64,000 nt of DNA from Lacipirellula limnantheis. GTDB taxonomy: Bacteria; Planctomycetota; Planctomycetia; Pirellulales; Lacipirellulaceae. Of this stretch, positions 26,301 through 36,047 are shown piece by piece. The stretch covers positions 3,129,786 to 3,193,785 of the forward strand of contig NZ_CP036339.1 of the NCBI RefSeq assembly GCF_007746075.1, read 5' to 3'. The position numbers and the translations under genes were made by a program. The notes beneath the pieces are model-generated. The model made no database searches, was not told the origin of the DNA, and was given only the letters and a program-made list of their open reading frames with translations. Numbering within the stretch: position 1 is the first letter of the stretch; each line of letters begins with the position of its first letter.

Positions 26301-27338
26301 ATGGCTAGGATTTCAATTGCAGTGGCGGCTCTAATGAGCTCGGCGTTCTGCGTGAGCATTGCGCAGTTATCGTCGGCTGGCCAGTTTGCTGGAGCGGATG
26401 TAATCAATACGGCCGCGGCGGCATCAGTCGCCGGGACAACCGACCTTCCGGGCGCGGCGCCGATCATCTACGAGCAGCTGGGAGGAGTCAGCTCCCCAAC
26501 GAGCGTCACCGCGAGCGGCCCACTCAAGAGCGACCAGCTTACGGGCCAAGTTTCGGCAACCCTGCGCAGCCACGTGCTCCCTACCACGGCCGGCGCCATT
26601 GGGTTCGTGGAGACATTCGCCGTTTCGGGCGGCCTGGCGGGCTCCCCGTCGGCTTTGAACATGAATCTGGTCGCCGACCAGTTATTTCTGCCGTCACAAA
26701 ATGGCGTCGACAATGCCTTCTATGCCGAAACCCAGCTTCGCTTTAGGGCCGTGATCGCGCCGGGCGACTCAATCAAATACTCAGTTACGCATTCAGTGTC
26801 GAAGATCAGCGAGATTTACACCTTTTCGCAGCAAGGCACCATTAACGCCGCCGGCGAAACGATCATCGTCATTGATGATTTAATTCCCCAGCCTGAGGCG
26901 GTTGCTTGGACGGGGCCAGACCAAACTCAGACCTTTCGACAAGCGGTGGGCCTAAACATCCAAATATTTAGCAACAGCGCTTCGACGACGCGTGTTGAGG
27001 ACGTCCAGTTGATCGCCGCTCTCGAAACGTCTCCTGCCGTCCACGAAGTGCTGGGGCCGGTGGGCGACTTCGATGGAAATCTAAAGGTCGACGGCGCCGA
27101 CTTTTTGGCTTGGCAGCGCCAGTTCGGCAGCGCTGTCATTCCGCTGAGCGGCGCCGATGCGAATGGCGACGGACTGGTGAATCAAGCTGATTTAGTCCTT
27201 TGGAAGAGTCATGCATCTGCGATTCCGAGCAGCGAAGTCACCGTTCTCAGCGTGCCTGAACCCTCATCTGCTTGTCTGCTAACCGTCGCGGCAACGAGCA
27301 TTCTTGCGGGCAGACGCCGGCGCCGTGCTAAGTTTTAG
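26301..27338 (+). CDS. dockerin-type PEP-CTERM surface protein
   Basis: 345 residues from ATG 26301, which starts a signal peptide (RISIAVAALMSSAFCVSIA); the frame upstream to 26178 is unlikely to be translated. The main domain is beta-rich and unassigned. Near the C-terminus GDFDGNLKVDGADFLAWQRQFG and GADANGDGLVNQADLVLWKS form a dockerin-like Ca-binding pair. The tail VPEPSSACLLTVAATSILAGRRRRRAKF is a sorting signal. The combination of dockerin plus PEP-CTERM is common in planctomycetes and may mediate protein-protein docking at the surface. Confidence 0.8.
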   Translation: MARISIAVAALMSSAFCVSIAQLSSAGQFAGADVINTAAAASVAGTTDLPGAAPIIYEQLGGVSSPTSVTASGPLKSDQLTGQVSATLRSHVLPTTAGAIGFVETFAVSGGLAGSPSALNMNLVADQLFLPSQNGVDNAFYAETQLRFRAVIAPGDSIKYSVTHSVSKISEIYTFSQQGTINAAGETIIVIDDLIPQPEAVAWTGPDQTQTFRQAVGLNIQIFSNSASTTRVEDVQLIAALETSPAVHEVLGPVGDFDGNLKVDGADFLAWQRQFGSAVIPLSGADANGDGLVNQADLVLWKSHASAIPSSEVTVLSVPEPSSACLLTVAATSILAGRRRRRAKF

Positions 27339-27631
27339 CCACTGCTCACGGCGGACGGGTAGCAACGCGCGCTCAGTCCGATCAATCCCCTCGCGACTCT
27401 CTGGAACGCGCCGCACTGCCGCATTGGGCGGCGCTCAGCTTCCCGCAGCTTCCGAAGGTGCTGAAGCTCAACCGATACCGCAAGAGGGGCGCTCTCAGCT
27501 GGGGCGCGTTGGACCCTACTTGGGTCGCCTGCAGAAACGCTCGACCAGGCACTGCCGCCGGGGTGAATCGATCTGATTGCCATGGGTTTGGCGTTCAGTC
27601 GTTAAAGTCGATTGCCCGGCAATCAAAACGC

Positions 27632-27898
27632 TCAGAAGAATAACGCCGAGAACAGCCAGAACATCAGCTTTAGCGTCACCGCGACGCTAACCGCCAACAG
27701 GCTGAAGAATCCCCACCCTCGGACGGCCTCCCGAAGATCGAGCCAGCCCGAGGGCGACTCTGATGACTGCAGCGTTTCGATTGGCTCAGGCTCGCTCTCC
27801 TGGTGTTCGCGCATCATCGGCGACCCGTACATCGCCCCCACGTTGCTGAACACTCTGCTGACGAACGGGAGTTCGAATTTGCGCCCGATAGCGGACAT
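27632..27898 (-). CDS. small membrane protein of unknown function
   Basis: 88 residues. GAGGAAG five bases before ATG 27898 decides the start. The N-terminal half is polar (SAIGRKFELPFVSRVF, then an acidic Glu/Pro/Ser stretch) and the C-terminal half is one hydrophobic helix (FFSLLAVSVAVTLKLMFWLFSALFF), so it is probably tail-anchored in the inner membrane. No family recognised. It stands alone, convergent with the dockerin protein gene. Confidence 0.5.
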   Translation of the reverse strand: MSAIGRKFELPFVSRVFSNVGAMYGSPMMREHQESEPEPIETLQSSESPSGWLDLREAVRGWGFFSLLAVSVAVTLKLMFWLFSALFF

Positions 27899-28805
27899 GG
27901 TTGCTTCCTCGTCAAGATGCGTCGAGGTTAGCTCTGCAAAACTCGTACCGATTAGCGCTCGTCCAACGACCCCCAGTCCTTCTGGCTCCACTCACGAAGT
28001 CTAGCATTTTGCCAGTGCGGCGCTAGCCGAAATCCCCAGCGGCGAGCGGCGTTGCCCATGCGGCCTCTGGCGTGCAGCCGATTCGTTCAGGCAACAATGG
28101 CCAACGCGACGCTCTTGATAACGCGTTGGCAGCTAATGGTCATGAAATGCTCGCTTCGTGAACGGCTCGCAACTTGGAACGCTCGTAGAAACGGCAGCGA
28201 CGTCAATACGACGAGGTCCAAGCGGCGATTCGGCCCTCGGGCAGGACGTGTTCGTCGCACCGACGGCGTTTTATGTCGCCTCGCGAGAACAACGCGCCCG
28301 GTTCTGGCAATGGCCTAACCAGCGTTTCGCTCTTGCGTGCTGCCGCGACCGAGTTGATTCTCAGCGCGGAACGCGGCCAATCTTCTCGCATCGTTTTACG
28401 CACCCCCCTCAGCCGAGGTCGCGTCCGAAACGCAGTCGCATCGGAGAAAGACACGCCCGCGCCGCCGAAAGAAAGCAATTGGCTGCGTCAAAACGTACAG
28501 GAGACCGCCGATGACGACGCCACTCCCGGCTAGTTGATCTCCGTGACGTCAGCCGCGCCCGTCGCGCCCAGTTTCTCAATGTGCAGCGGCATGACGCGAC
28601 TCTCGCCCGGTCGACGCGATGCCAGGCACGGGGTTCCTGGGCAATACGTGAATATCCACATATTCGGCACAAACGGACATCGACCGAAGGGTGAAGAGTC
28701 AAGCTATGTTTAGTGAGACTGAAAGTGGTGGAATGCGTGCCAACTCAGGGGCGCGCCGCCCGCGCCCCGCCGCCCGGCAATGAAATAGTTTCGAGGAGTC
28801 GTGAG
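27899..28805. other. gene-free stretch
   Basis: About 900 bases with overlapping spurious frames on both strands and no recognisable protein or RNA. It ends in the leader of the next gene, whose Shine-Dalgarno site (GAGGAG) lies around 28795. Confidence 0.4.
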
Positions 28806-29435
28806 ATGAAGCGTCTGATCGTCGCCTTGCTATTAACGGCGGCCGTGGGAATGAGTTCGTGGAGCGTCGCCAGCGGTCAATCGGTCGCTCCGGCCACGTC
28901 CGCCGCAAAATCGCCCCCCGCCCCAACGGCCACCAGCTCGACGACAACCGCCGAGGCTGAACGGGCGAAGATTTGGGACAGTCCCGAAATGCTGCGCGCC
29001 CGCGCATGGCTTCAAGAGCACGACGCGACGTCGGTGAAGGTCACGCCGGAGGAAGCGAAAGAGCATCAGGCAGAGTTGGCCAATCTCTCAGCCAAGCAAA
29101 TGAAGCTGTTCCTGCTCAAATTCCAGCACGAAGAAGAAATTCGGCAGCAAGAGCACGCCGCCTTCAACCTGCAACGGCAGGGCGACGTCCAGCGCGCGAT
29201 GGCCATGAATCAGCAACTCAAGCAGTCTTATGCCAATGTCAACGCGGACGCCAACCAGGCCGCGGCGACGGCCGAGAGTTCCATCACCCAACAGCAGCAG
29301 TTCGCGCAACAAGACGGTCTCCAGAAAAGCGATGCGCGCGCCTCCACGGTAAATAACCTGCTGACGCGGCCGATCGTTGGCGGCTACGGTTATGGCGGTT
29401 TCGGTGGTGGCGGAGTGCATTACCACTTTTATTAG
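28806..29435 (+). CDS. exported coiled-coil protein with Gly/Tyr-rich C-terminus
   Basis: 209 residues. The start at ATG 28806 follows a GAGGAG site and opens a clear signal peptide (MKRLIVALLLTAAVGMSS). The middle is a charged and Gln-rich helix (EEAKEHQAELANLSAKQMKLFLLKF and later QREGD/AMAMNQQL-like stretches) likely to form a coiled coil. The end is a Gly/Tyr/His-rich tail (GGYGYGGFGGGGVHYHFY), which could act as a sticky or metal-binding end. No family is recognised. Confidence 0.6.
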   Translation: MKRLIVALLLTAAVGMSSWSVASGQSVAPATSAAKSPPAPTATSSTTTAEAERAKIWDSPEMLRARAWLQEHDATSVKVTPEEAKEHQAELANLSAKQMKLFLLKFQHEEEIRQQEHAAFNLQRQGDVQRAMAMNQQLKQSYANVNADANQAAATAESSITQQQQFAQQDGLQKSDARASTVNNLLTRPIVGGYGYGGFGGGGVHYHFY

Positions 29436-30226
29436 GATTGCAAACGGCGTGCGAAGCGCCGCTGGGGAAAGATCTTCTTCAGGCTGAAGCATCGGTCTTT
29501 GCAGAATCCGTTCGTGCCCCTTTGCTGGGGCGTCCACATTCGAGCTTTCTGTTTCGGCAGCCGACTTGAATGCAGGGGGGAGCTGCCGGACAGCGGCTAG
29601 CGATTGTCGCAGCGAAGCAGCGAACCTGCTTCGAGCCCGACTTCACCCCACCTGACTAATGATCTCAAGGCTCCCCGTCGGTCGGTCGCGAGCGCCGGCG
29701 ACAAGCAGCGTTGCAGCGACCGCTGATCGTTACACGACGTCACCCTGCGCGGGAAACGGACGGGTACCGCGGCCGCCAGCGCCAGGGGCGGCATGCCTCG
29801 TGCTGAAAGGCCGCCGCGAGCGCCGTAGGCGCCGCTCAGCGCTCCCTCGCCGGTGCGACGCCAGAGAATGTCCGCGTAGTTACTACCTCAAGTCGCGGCT
29901 TCAGGGGGCGAGAATCAGTGAGCCCGCGACTTGAAAAAGCGTCTTCGGCTAGCTGTGAAGACTCGCGATGCTGCATTCCCGAGAGAGCTAGCCACGTTGA
30001 CGACGCCCAAAAAACCGCTGGATGGAACCGCCGTTCTCGCCCGGAAGCCGGGTGAAAGGTCTCTCCGCGAGAGCGGGGCACGGTAAGGGACTTCTACCCA
30101 GAGGAGGTTCTGACAGCAGGACAGCCCAGAGTAGCGCATCACTTCCCGCTACTCAAAATCGAATGCTGGACACCTGTCCATGTCGGTCTATAATGGGCTG
30201 AGAATCGCCCTTGGGGAGACTGACCA
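29436..30226. other. gene-free stretch
   Basis: Nothing supported in 790 bases. Frames on both strands are short and of unnatural composition. A TATAAT hexamer at 30189-30194 may be the -10 box of the short frame that follows. Confidence 0.4.
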
Positions 30227-30427
30227 TTGCCAACAGTGACGAACTGCGACGATCGCCAACCGCTTCCCCCCGGCATTCAGCACGTCGGCGACGTGATGGC
30301 GACCCTGCTGCGGCTGCGGGTCTCGCCCGCCACAGACTCGACGTCGCGGCGCGCTCATCCAGAGGTCCGGCCAGCCCTCGAACTTTCGTTGCCCAGTGGA
30401 GCGGCGACCCCGGCCATGATGTCTTGA
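30227..30427 (+). CDS. possible small protein (66 aa)
   Basis: Short frame starting at TTG 30227, with GGGGAG at 30213-30218 and a TATAAT box 33 bases upstream of the start. The first half (LPPGIQHVGDVMATLLRLRV) looks like a folded helix and the second half is low in structure. Its 3' end abuts the 409-bp repeat. Weak evidence; could be the remnant of a larger gene. Confidence 0.28.
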   Translation: MPTVTNCDDRQPLPPGIQHVGDVMATLLRLRVSPATDSTSRRAHPEVRPALELSLPSGAATPAMMS

Positions 30428-30480
30428 CGGAGCCCCGCCGCAACGGCGTCCTGGCTGAAGTGGACACTCGCTTCCGGCAC

Positions 30481-30889
30481 CGCTAGACGCAACCGTGACG
30501 GTGACGATACGCGAAGTCCTCGGTCAGCTTTTCCTCGAGGTCTTGGCGAAGGTCCAAGAGAATTTCTTCCAGTTCAGCGACACCGACGTCGCTCGCCGCT
30601 GCTTTGCCGGCGGCGAGGTCGTCGAGTTGCCGATTGACTTCGGTCCAGCGGAGTTCCAGTTCACGCCGGTATCGAAAGCTCGTCATGTTGGAACTCTCCA
30701 CAGAAAAGAACGCGCCGCTGCGATCGAGCCGTCGACTCCGATTTTACTTCAGCAGCCATGAGAGAATCTGCTGAAACGCTTGCGATCGTGCTCGCTTTTG
30801 GGAGCGGCGAGCACCTGAGGCTTGAAGGCGGTCACGATTCCTCAATATGCGCGCCCCGCAGTTTGCCTCGATTGCCCAGGATCAATTGT
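30481..30889. repeat. 409-bp dispersed repeat, copy A
   Basis: Matches 43997-44405 with three mismatches near its left end and about 377 identical bases in a row. Similarity trails leftwards to 30455. The block holds a minus-strand 67-residue gene, its leader, an inverted repeat (GTGCTCGC to GCGAGCAC around 30787-30813) and the beginning of a plus-strand frame. Flanks diverge sharply, so it looks like a mobile or gene-converted unit. Confidence 0.95.
30483..30686 (-). CDS. small charged helical protein, repeat copy A
   Basis: 67 residues from ATG 30686 with GGAG upstream (a GTG at 30701 would add five residues). The sequence is nearly all helix with many charged residues: TSFRYRRELELRWTEVNR, then a short Ala/Gly linker, then AELEEILLDLRQDLEEKL. 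The heptad-like spacing suggests a two-helix coiled coil. The copy at 43999 differs by only two residues. No family recognised. Keeping an intact frame in both copies argues for a real product. Confidence 0.6.
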   Translation of the reverse strand: MTSFRYRRELELRWTEVNRQLDDLAAGKAAASDVGVAELEEILLDLRQDLEEKLTEDFAYRHRHGCV

Positions 30890-31009
30890 CTGGCGGGCGG
30901 AGGCTGCCAGGTCGCCGCGTGACGTCGCACCGGTTCATGCGACTGAGAAGTCGAGGGAATCGGTTTCCGCGCCTCTCTAGGAGTTCTGCGGCCCAAGGGG
31001 CCGACCGAG

Positions 31010-31826
31010 ATGCTCGCCGTGTCCCTCGCGGACGTAATGGGGTGGCGCGACACATTGGAGGCCGCTGGCATGGCGCCCAAGACGATCGACCGGTGGATCT
31101 CATACTTCTCCAGCTTCTACAAGTATCTTCAGGCTGTGGCCGCGAAAATGCGCCTGCCGATTGTGGTTCCGAACCCGGCTCACGCCCAGTTCATCGGTCG
31201 GGCTTCAAAGGATCCGGTCGACGAAACGAAGGCCCTCACCGCGACCCCTGCGCGGCAGTTGATGGGACTTCCGCAAGGTGATGACGTCATTGCACTCCTT
31301 GAGCGGGCGATTCTAAGATTCTGACTCTACGCTGGCGCTCGCATTGGGACCGACTGCAGCGTTTGCGTGCAGGACTTTCACGTGGAGGGAGACGAGGCCA
31401 CGATTCGAGTCGCTAAAAAACGGCGACAAGCGTCGCACGATTGGACTTCATTTCGCTGCGGCTGAAGCGATCGGAGAGTATTGCAAAAAGGCCGGCATTG
31501 AATCAGGCCCCCTCTTCCGACCCCGGAGCAGCACTCGATGCCACGTTCTTGCCAGTTGGCACATGACCGAGACGGCCATGTACATGCTCAATATGGATCT
31601 GGAACAGCTGCCGGGGTCGATGCGTACGGATGAAGATGGCCGCCGGCGATGCCTCTGCTCGCCGCATTCGTTGCGGGCGACAACCGCCACGCAGCAGCTC
31701 GAAGCGTCTGTCGATATTCGTAAAGTTCGTGAGCTTCTCGGGCGCCGCCGCGTTACGACAACGCAGGTCGAGGACGAGCGAATACGCACCACGAAGGAAT
31801 CGGCGAGCCATGAAGTGCCGATTTAG
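31010..31826 (+). pseudogene. decayed tyrosine recombinase (phage integrase family)
   Basis: Starts as an intact N-terminal core-binding part (DVMGWRDTLEAAGMAPKTIDRWISYFSSFYKYL removed of its start), then an in-frame TGA at 31322-31324 just before LYAGARIGTDC (the first catalytic Arg region). A one-base shift follows at 31415-31421 in a run of A residues. The second frame continues KNGDKRRTIGLHF and ends with the HxLR motif (SPHSLRATTATQ) and LGRRRVTTTQVEDERIRTT. The position of the nucleophilic Tyr (usually TQxYDKR) reads Glu. Stop, frameshift and lost Tyr make it a clear pseudogene, lying next to the repeat block. Confidence 0.85.
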
Positions 31827-32066
31827 CTGCTTGGTTTCTTCGGCGCAGCTTAGGGCAGATAACGTCCATCATATATTTCAATATAAAGTTGGCAGTCAAG
31901 CACGACGCTGCAAGGGGCGTTCGGTGAATGCCAACCAAGCACCTTCCCGAAAATGTTATTCCGCGCGTGCCTTCTCGCCTCTACGCGTGGACAATTCAAC
32001 GCTCGGCCTCACGGCCTGACAGACGAATAGTGAAGACTGTACCGGACTAATGAGTTTTGATACTCC

Positions 32067-32912
32067 TTAAGCGGTCCGGTTCCTGACGAGCCGTCCAGCC
32101 ATTACCAGCATCAGCAGTGAGACAGTACAGGGCTCCGGCACGGCGACGTTCGTAGCTGCCAACAAACCCGTCCCGAAATTGCTGCGCCAATCGGCTAGGT
32201 CGCTTGCGCTTAGGGGGTAAGGTGATCCACCCCGCTGCCAAATTAAAAAGTCGCGGCCATCGACGTCGCCGTCGTAATCGAAGTCACTAGGGGTCTCCTC
32301 GACGTCGAGTTGGACATTATCCAGTTCTGCTTCGACGCCATTGGACACGAAACGGACAGACAACAACTCTCCTCGCAATGGACCGGAGGAAGGGGCCGTG
32401 ATTTCTGTGGAGAAAGGCAAGAATAACCCTGGCGTCAGTTGATTGTCGGCGACGCTAAGACTACCCAAAATCGTTCCGCCGACGACGTTGCCGCTAGCCA
32501 CTGTACCGCCCGCCCAAAGTTGCAGTGAGCCTCCCTTGGTGTTCAAGCCTGAGCTTAGCGCGCCGAGCAGTGCACTGAGATGATATTTCTGTCCGAGAAC
32601 CAATCCCGTGCTTAGTTGTTGGGCGGCGGAACCGCCGGTATGTAAATACGCAATCTGGTCTCCATCGAGTGTCGATAAATTGAACTCCGCGGTGGTGGGA
32701 CGCCAGGTTCCGACATCAGTTCCGCCATAGACCGTCCAAGCCTGAATACCGTTGCCATAATGTCCCAACCTAAAAATCTTATCTTCGAAGCTATGATTGT
32801 TGATAGTGATTGGGACAGCACTTGCCAGAGAGGCTGCCCAACACACGGTGACGAAGGCAATGCAACATCGACAGAGCACCACAGGATAAATCGTCTGGCG
32901 AAGAGTACCCAT
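32067..32912 (-). CDS. dockerin-type PEP-CTERM surface protein
   Basis: 281 residues. Signal peptide in residues 1-32. A jelly-roll-like domain typical of carbohydrate-binding or HPxxF-like modules follows (ITINNHSFEDKIFRLG, GIQAWTVYGGTDVGTW, QIAYLHTGGSAAQQL, GQKYHLSALLGAL). One dockerin-like segment is present (DFDYDGDVDGRDFLIWQRG) and the tail is VPEPCTVSLLMLVMAGRLVRNRTA. Presumably exported and attached to the cell-surface glycan, binding sugars. Co-directional with the large LEPR-type gene upstream but separated from it by about 270 bases. Confidence 0.8.
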   Translation of the reverse strand: MGTLRQTIYPVVLCRCCIAFVTVCWAASLASAVPITINNHSFEDKIFRLGHYGNGIQAWTVYGGTDVGTWRPTTAEFNLSTLDGDQIAYLHTGGSAAQQLSTGLVLGQKYHLSALLGALSSGLNTKGGSLQLWAGGTVASGNVVGGTILGSLSVADNQLTPGLFLPFSTEITAPSSGPLRGELLSVRFVSNGVEAELDNVQLDVEETPSDFDYDGDVDGRDFLIWQRGGSPYPLSASDLADWRSNFGTGLLAATNVAVPEPCTVSLLMLVMAGRLVRNRTA

Positions 32913-33133
32913 TTCAGTTTGGTTCCCCTATTCAGTGGACCGGATTATAACATTAGTGATGGCGATTCAAGCAGTTTTGCGCTGAACGTGTCCCTCGGAA
33001 CTTGCCGTCATCGTGGATTATGCTGCGAGCGGAGCTGAACGCATCTAGCGGCGCAACTGACGCGGAGGGATTTAACGTTGGCGAACAAATACAAGTTGTC
33101 CTGTAGTCACGACGAAGCCATCGGCATTGTCGT

Positions 33134-33163
33134 CGGGGCCAGGCCTGCCGCTGCCTGGCCCCG
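33134..33163. terminator. GC-rich hairpin after the LEPR-type gene
   Basis: Perfect 11-bp stem (arms 33134-33144 and 33153-33163) with an 8-base loop, 21 bases beyond the end of the minus-strand gene at 33184. No T-run on either side, so termination efficiency is uncertain. Confidence 0.5.
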
Positions 33164-33183
33164 TGTGTTGCGCTAGACGGCTG

Positions 33184-35988
33184 CTAAAATGCCACTCGCA
33201 AGGACGGCGAGGAGGCGAGAGCCAATAGCAGCTCATCATCCAACAAGGCGTCCCATCCGGGCGAGCCATCGTCGCCGAAGTCCGCCAGGACGCTATCCAC
33301 GGCCGCGCTCTCGGCTGCGATTGTGGCCATCGCGCCCGACTGCATGCGCATTGCCACGACGTTGCCGCCGGTGCTGGGGGGACCCGTCATGGCCGCGGAC
33401 GCCCTCGGCGACAGGCTGCCAATCGGCCGATCGACCCTCCCCGCGAGTGCCCCGAAGGCAGTCTCCGTGCTCGAACGCAAGGTACTGGATGCCACGGCCG
33501 GCGCTGTCGCCGCGATACCGCTACGCGACAGCGAGGCGATGACGGGGGGTGTGTAGACCACGCTGAGTTGCGGCCGGTTCGCCGCCGAGGTCGCTTCCTT
33601 CGAGCTAAACGCTAGGTCATCCGTGTTCGTGTTCGCGTAGTCTTGAATGATGAACCCGTTGTTCGTCGCCGGATTGTTGATCCAACCCTGCACCACGGAC
33701 AGTCCGGCGGCGTTGAGCGTTACGGTGCGCACCCCGGTGGCCGAGGCGGTGACCGTGCCCAAGACCGTCGAACCGCGGTCCAACGACCCTTGCGCTCCGG
33801 CGCTCTGCCAATTGGTGCTGCTGTTCGACTTCTTCCAAGTGGTCTGCGATTCCGTCCAGGTCCGCTTCAGCTCGTAGATCTCGTACGTGTTGACGCTGGC
33901 GTTGGTCACATTGATGGTGAACGTCGCCGACTGGAGCGTGCTGCCGGCGGGAATGCTGGTCAGATTCCACTTGAGCAGCGCGGCATCATCGGGCTTACCG
34001 TCCACGAGCAGGCTAGCCGAAGCGCCGTAGTTCGTCGTTGCATTGCCGTTGTCGATATAGGCGTCGGCCGTGGCGGTCAGCGAGGCGGTCAGCGGATTCA
34101 CGATGATGTGGACGTAGTCCGTGGTCGTGAACTGCCCGTCGGTCGCCTCGAGCTTGAGCAGATAGTCGCCGATCGCACTGAAGGACGCCGTGGTGTCGAG
34201 GGCGGATGCATTTCCGAAGGTGACCGCCCCCGGCCCGCTCAGCAGGCTCCACACGGTAGTCACCGTGTTCGGCAAGCCGTCGTCCGTGACCGTTCCGTGG
34301 AGATTGGCGACGCCGTTGACGGGAACGGATTGGCCCGGGCCAGCGTCGACCACAGGGGCGTTGGGATCGGCTTCTGATTGTGTCAGCTTGGCGGTAAAGA
34401 CCGTCTGATTCGAGCCGCTGCTGCTGAGCCAGGATTCTATTGCAGGATCGGGATTAAAATCACCGGTTCCGCCGAACGCCCCGGAGATTTGCACAGCGCC
34501 GTCCGGCGTGACGCTGACGCCTTGGACCCGAGCGAGCCCCGTATTGCCGCCCAGGGCAGCCGCCCAGCGATAGTCGCCGGACTCTGTCAGGCTGAGAACG
34601 TAACCCGTTTCCTGCGTCGAGGGCATGATGAGTTCATACACGTCGGGACCCGGGTCGAAGTCGAACGTCTGGCCGGCCGTGGCCAGTCTGCCGAACGAGC
34701 CGCCCAAGTAGACGTTGCCTTCAGAATCGACGTCGGCGTCGACAGCCAAGGTTTCCCCATGGCCGGCAGACTGGGAGCCAAAACGACGCGCCCAAGCGAC
34801 TGACGAATCGCTGTTGAGTTTTATCGCCAGACCGTTGGAACCGTTACTGATCGACGTCAATTGCAGAGTTCCGCTGCTAGGCTGGAAATCGACGTCGCCC
34901 TTGAGATAGCCCGCCACCACGATGGACCCGTCGCTGGCAACTTCGATATCTCGGAACTGAGCGCCGCCAAAGCCTTCGGTCGCATAGCCCCACACGAAGT
35001 CGCCGTTCGAATTGAGCCGCACGACGAATCCATCGGTCGCATCATCGCTGTTGGTCGCCAAGCTGACGCCGGCGGTGGGGTCGAGGTCGAGGGTTCCGGC
35101 ACGAAAGCCAGAGGCGATGTAGACGTCGCCCAGGCCGTCGGTCGTAATGCTCGGATTACCCTGCAAGGTTGTTCCCGTACTACCAAACTGGCGCACCCAA
35201 ACGAAATTGCCGTTGGTGTCATATTTGAGAACGGCTATGTCATTAATGCCCTTCGCCTGAATCGGGACGATGCCCGGTCCCGCATCGACGTCCATCGGGG
35301 GGTCTGTCGGGACAGCCGTAAAATTGTTGGCCATGATAAGATTTCCGGCCCCGTCCACGTCTATGCGCATCGGCGTAAGTTCCGGGGCATCGAGGGTGCG
35401 CGCCCATTGAAGCTGGCCGGCACTGTTCAACTTGGCCATATAGAACGAATAGTCCGAGCCGCCCAGCCGCGACGTGATGTTTAAGACGTCCGGACCTGGG
35501 TCGATATCCACCGTGCCGCGGAAATCGCCCACCAAGTAGACGTTTTGATCGGCGTCGACGGCGGAAAGTACGCGCACGACGGGGGAGCCCGGTCCCGTCG
35601 CCGCGAGCGGTGCGGTCCATACGACGCCGCCAGTGGGATCGAGCTTCACGAGGCCGGCCGTCATCGTGGCTGCACTTACGCCTGGGCCCGGATCGAGATC
35701 CACATTCAGGCTGCTATAGTTAACGCCAAAACTGCTAGTTCGATACGCGCCGTTGACGGTTACATATCGGTGGCCTGTCGCGTCAGTCACCATTCCGCCA
35801 CCGCCGGTCTGGTAGGGACCGCTGCTGCTGAAGATGTTGTCGGCGGGCGCGCCGATGAGTGAAAACTCGCCGGCGAAGCCAAGATCTGCGGCGAGGGTCA
35901 GACGCGCTTCGAGAGTTTCGAACGTGCCGCGGGGGCATGGGTTCGAGCAGCGAGAACCATTTCGATTGGACCGAGTGCGCATGGACAT
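33184..35988 (-). CDS. large LEPR-type secreted beta-propeller/PKD/CBM96-like protein
   Basis: 934 residues from the ATG with AGGTGG just upstream; the longer frame to 36216 is not supported. An LEPR-like motif (FETLEARLTLAAD) lies near residue 25. Then a beta-propeller of SBBP/delta-60 type repeats runs to about residue 580, with recurring GDVYIASG, GDFVWGYA, NVYLVGDF and DIDPGPD patterns. A PKD-like domain follows (VDAGPGQSVPVNGVANL to YVHIIVNPL). A DNRLRE/CBM96-like domain closes the fold (ADAYIDNGNATTNYGAS to RPQLSVVY). The last 110 residues are Ala/Ser-rich and end without a PEP-CTERM tail. Probably a surface or released protein that binds polysaccharide. Confidence 0.78.
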   Translation of the reverse strand: MSMRTRSNRNGSRCSNPCPRGTFETLEARLTLAADLGFAGEFSLIGAPADNIFSSSGPYQTGGGGMVTDATGHRYVTVNGAYRTSSFGVNYSSLNVDLDPGPGVSAATMTAGLVKLDPTGGVVWTAPLAATGPGSPVVRVLSAVDADQNVYLVGDFRGTVDIDPGPDVLNITSRLGGSDYSFYMAKLNSAGQLQWARTLDAPELTPMRIDVDGAGNLIMANNFTAVPTDPPMDVDAGPGIVPIQAKGINDIAVLKYDTNGNFVWVRQFGSTGTTLQGNPSITTDGLGDVYIASGFRAGTLDLDPTAGVSLATNSDDATDGFVVRLNSNGDFVWGYATEGFGGAQFRDIEVASDGSIVVAGYLKGDVDFQPSSGTLQLTSISNGSNGLAIKLNSDSSVAWARRFGSQSAGHGETLAVDADVDSEGNVYLGGSFGRLATAGQTFDFDPGPDVYELIMPSTQETGYVLSLTESGDYRWAAALGGNTGLARVQGVSVTPDGAVQISGAFGGTGDFNPDPAIESWLSSSGSNQTVFTAKLTQSEADPNAPVVDAGPGQSVPVNGVANLHGTVTDDGLPNTVTTVWSLLSGPGAVTFGNASALDTTASFSAIGDYLLKLEATDGQFTTTDYVHIIVNPLTASLTATADAYIDNGNATTNYGASASLLVDGKPDDAALLKWNLTSIPAGSTLQSATFTINVTNASVNTYEIYELKRTWTESQTTWKKSNSSTNWQSAGAQGSLDRGSTVLGTVTASATGVRTVTLNAAGLSVVQGWINNPATNNGFIIQDYANTNTDDLAFSSKEATSAANRPQLSVVYTPPVIASLSRSGIAATAPAVASSTLRSSTETAFGALAGRVDRPIGSLSPRASAAMTGPPSTGGNVVAMRMQSGAMATIAAESAAVDSVLADFGDDGSPGWDALLDDELLLALASSPSLRVAF

Positions 35989-36047
35989 CTTGCCACCTAG
36001 GGGACAACGTGATTTCGAAAAAATGAACGCCAACTTTGGATGCTGCT

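Noticed and set aside
33643..35862. Several long forward frames inside the LEPR-type gene
   Set aside because: They are antisense shadows of a repetitive GC-rich gene; their residues show no domains and no start signals.
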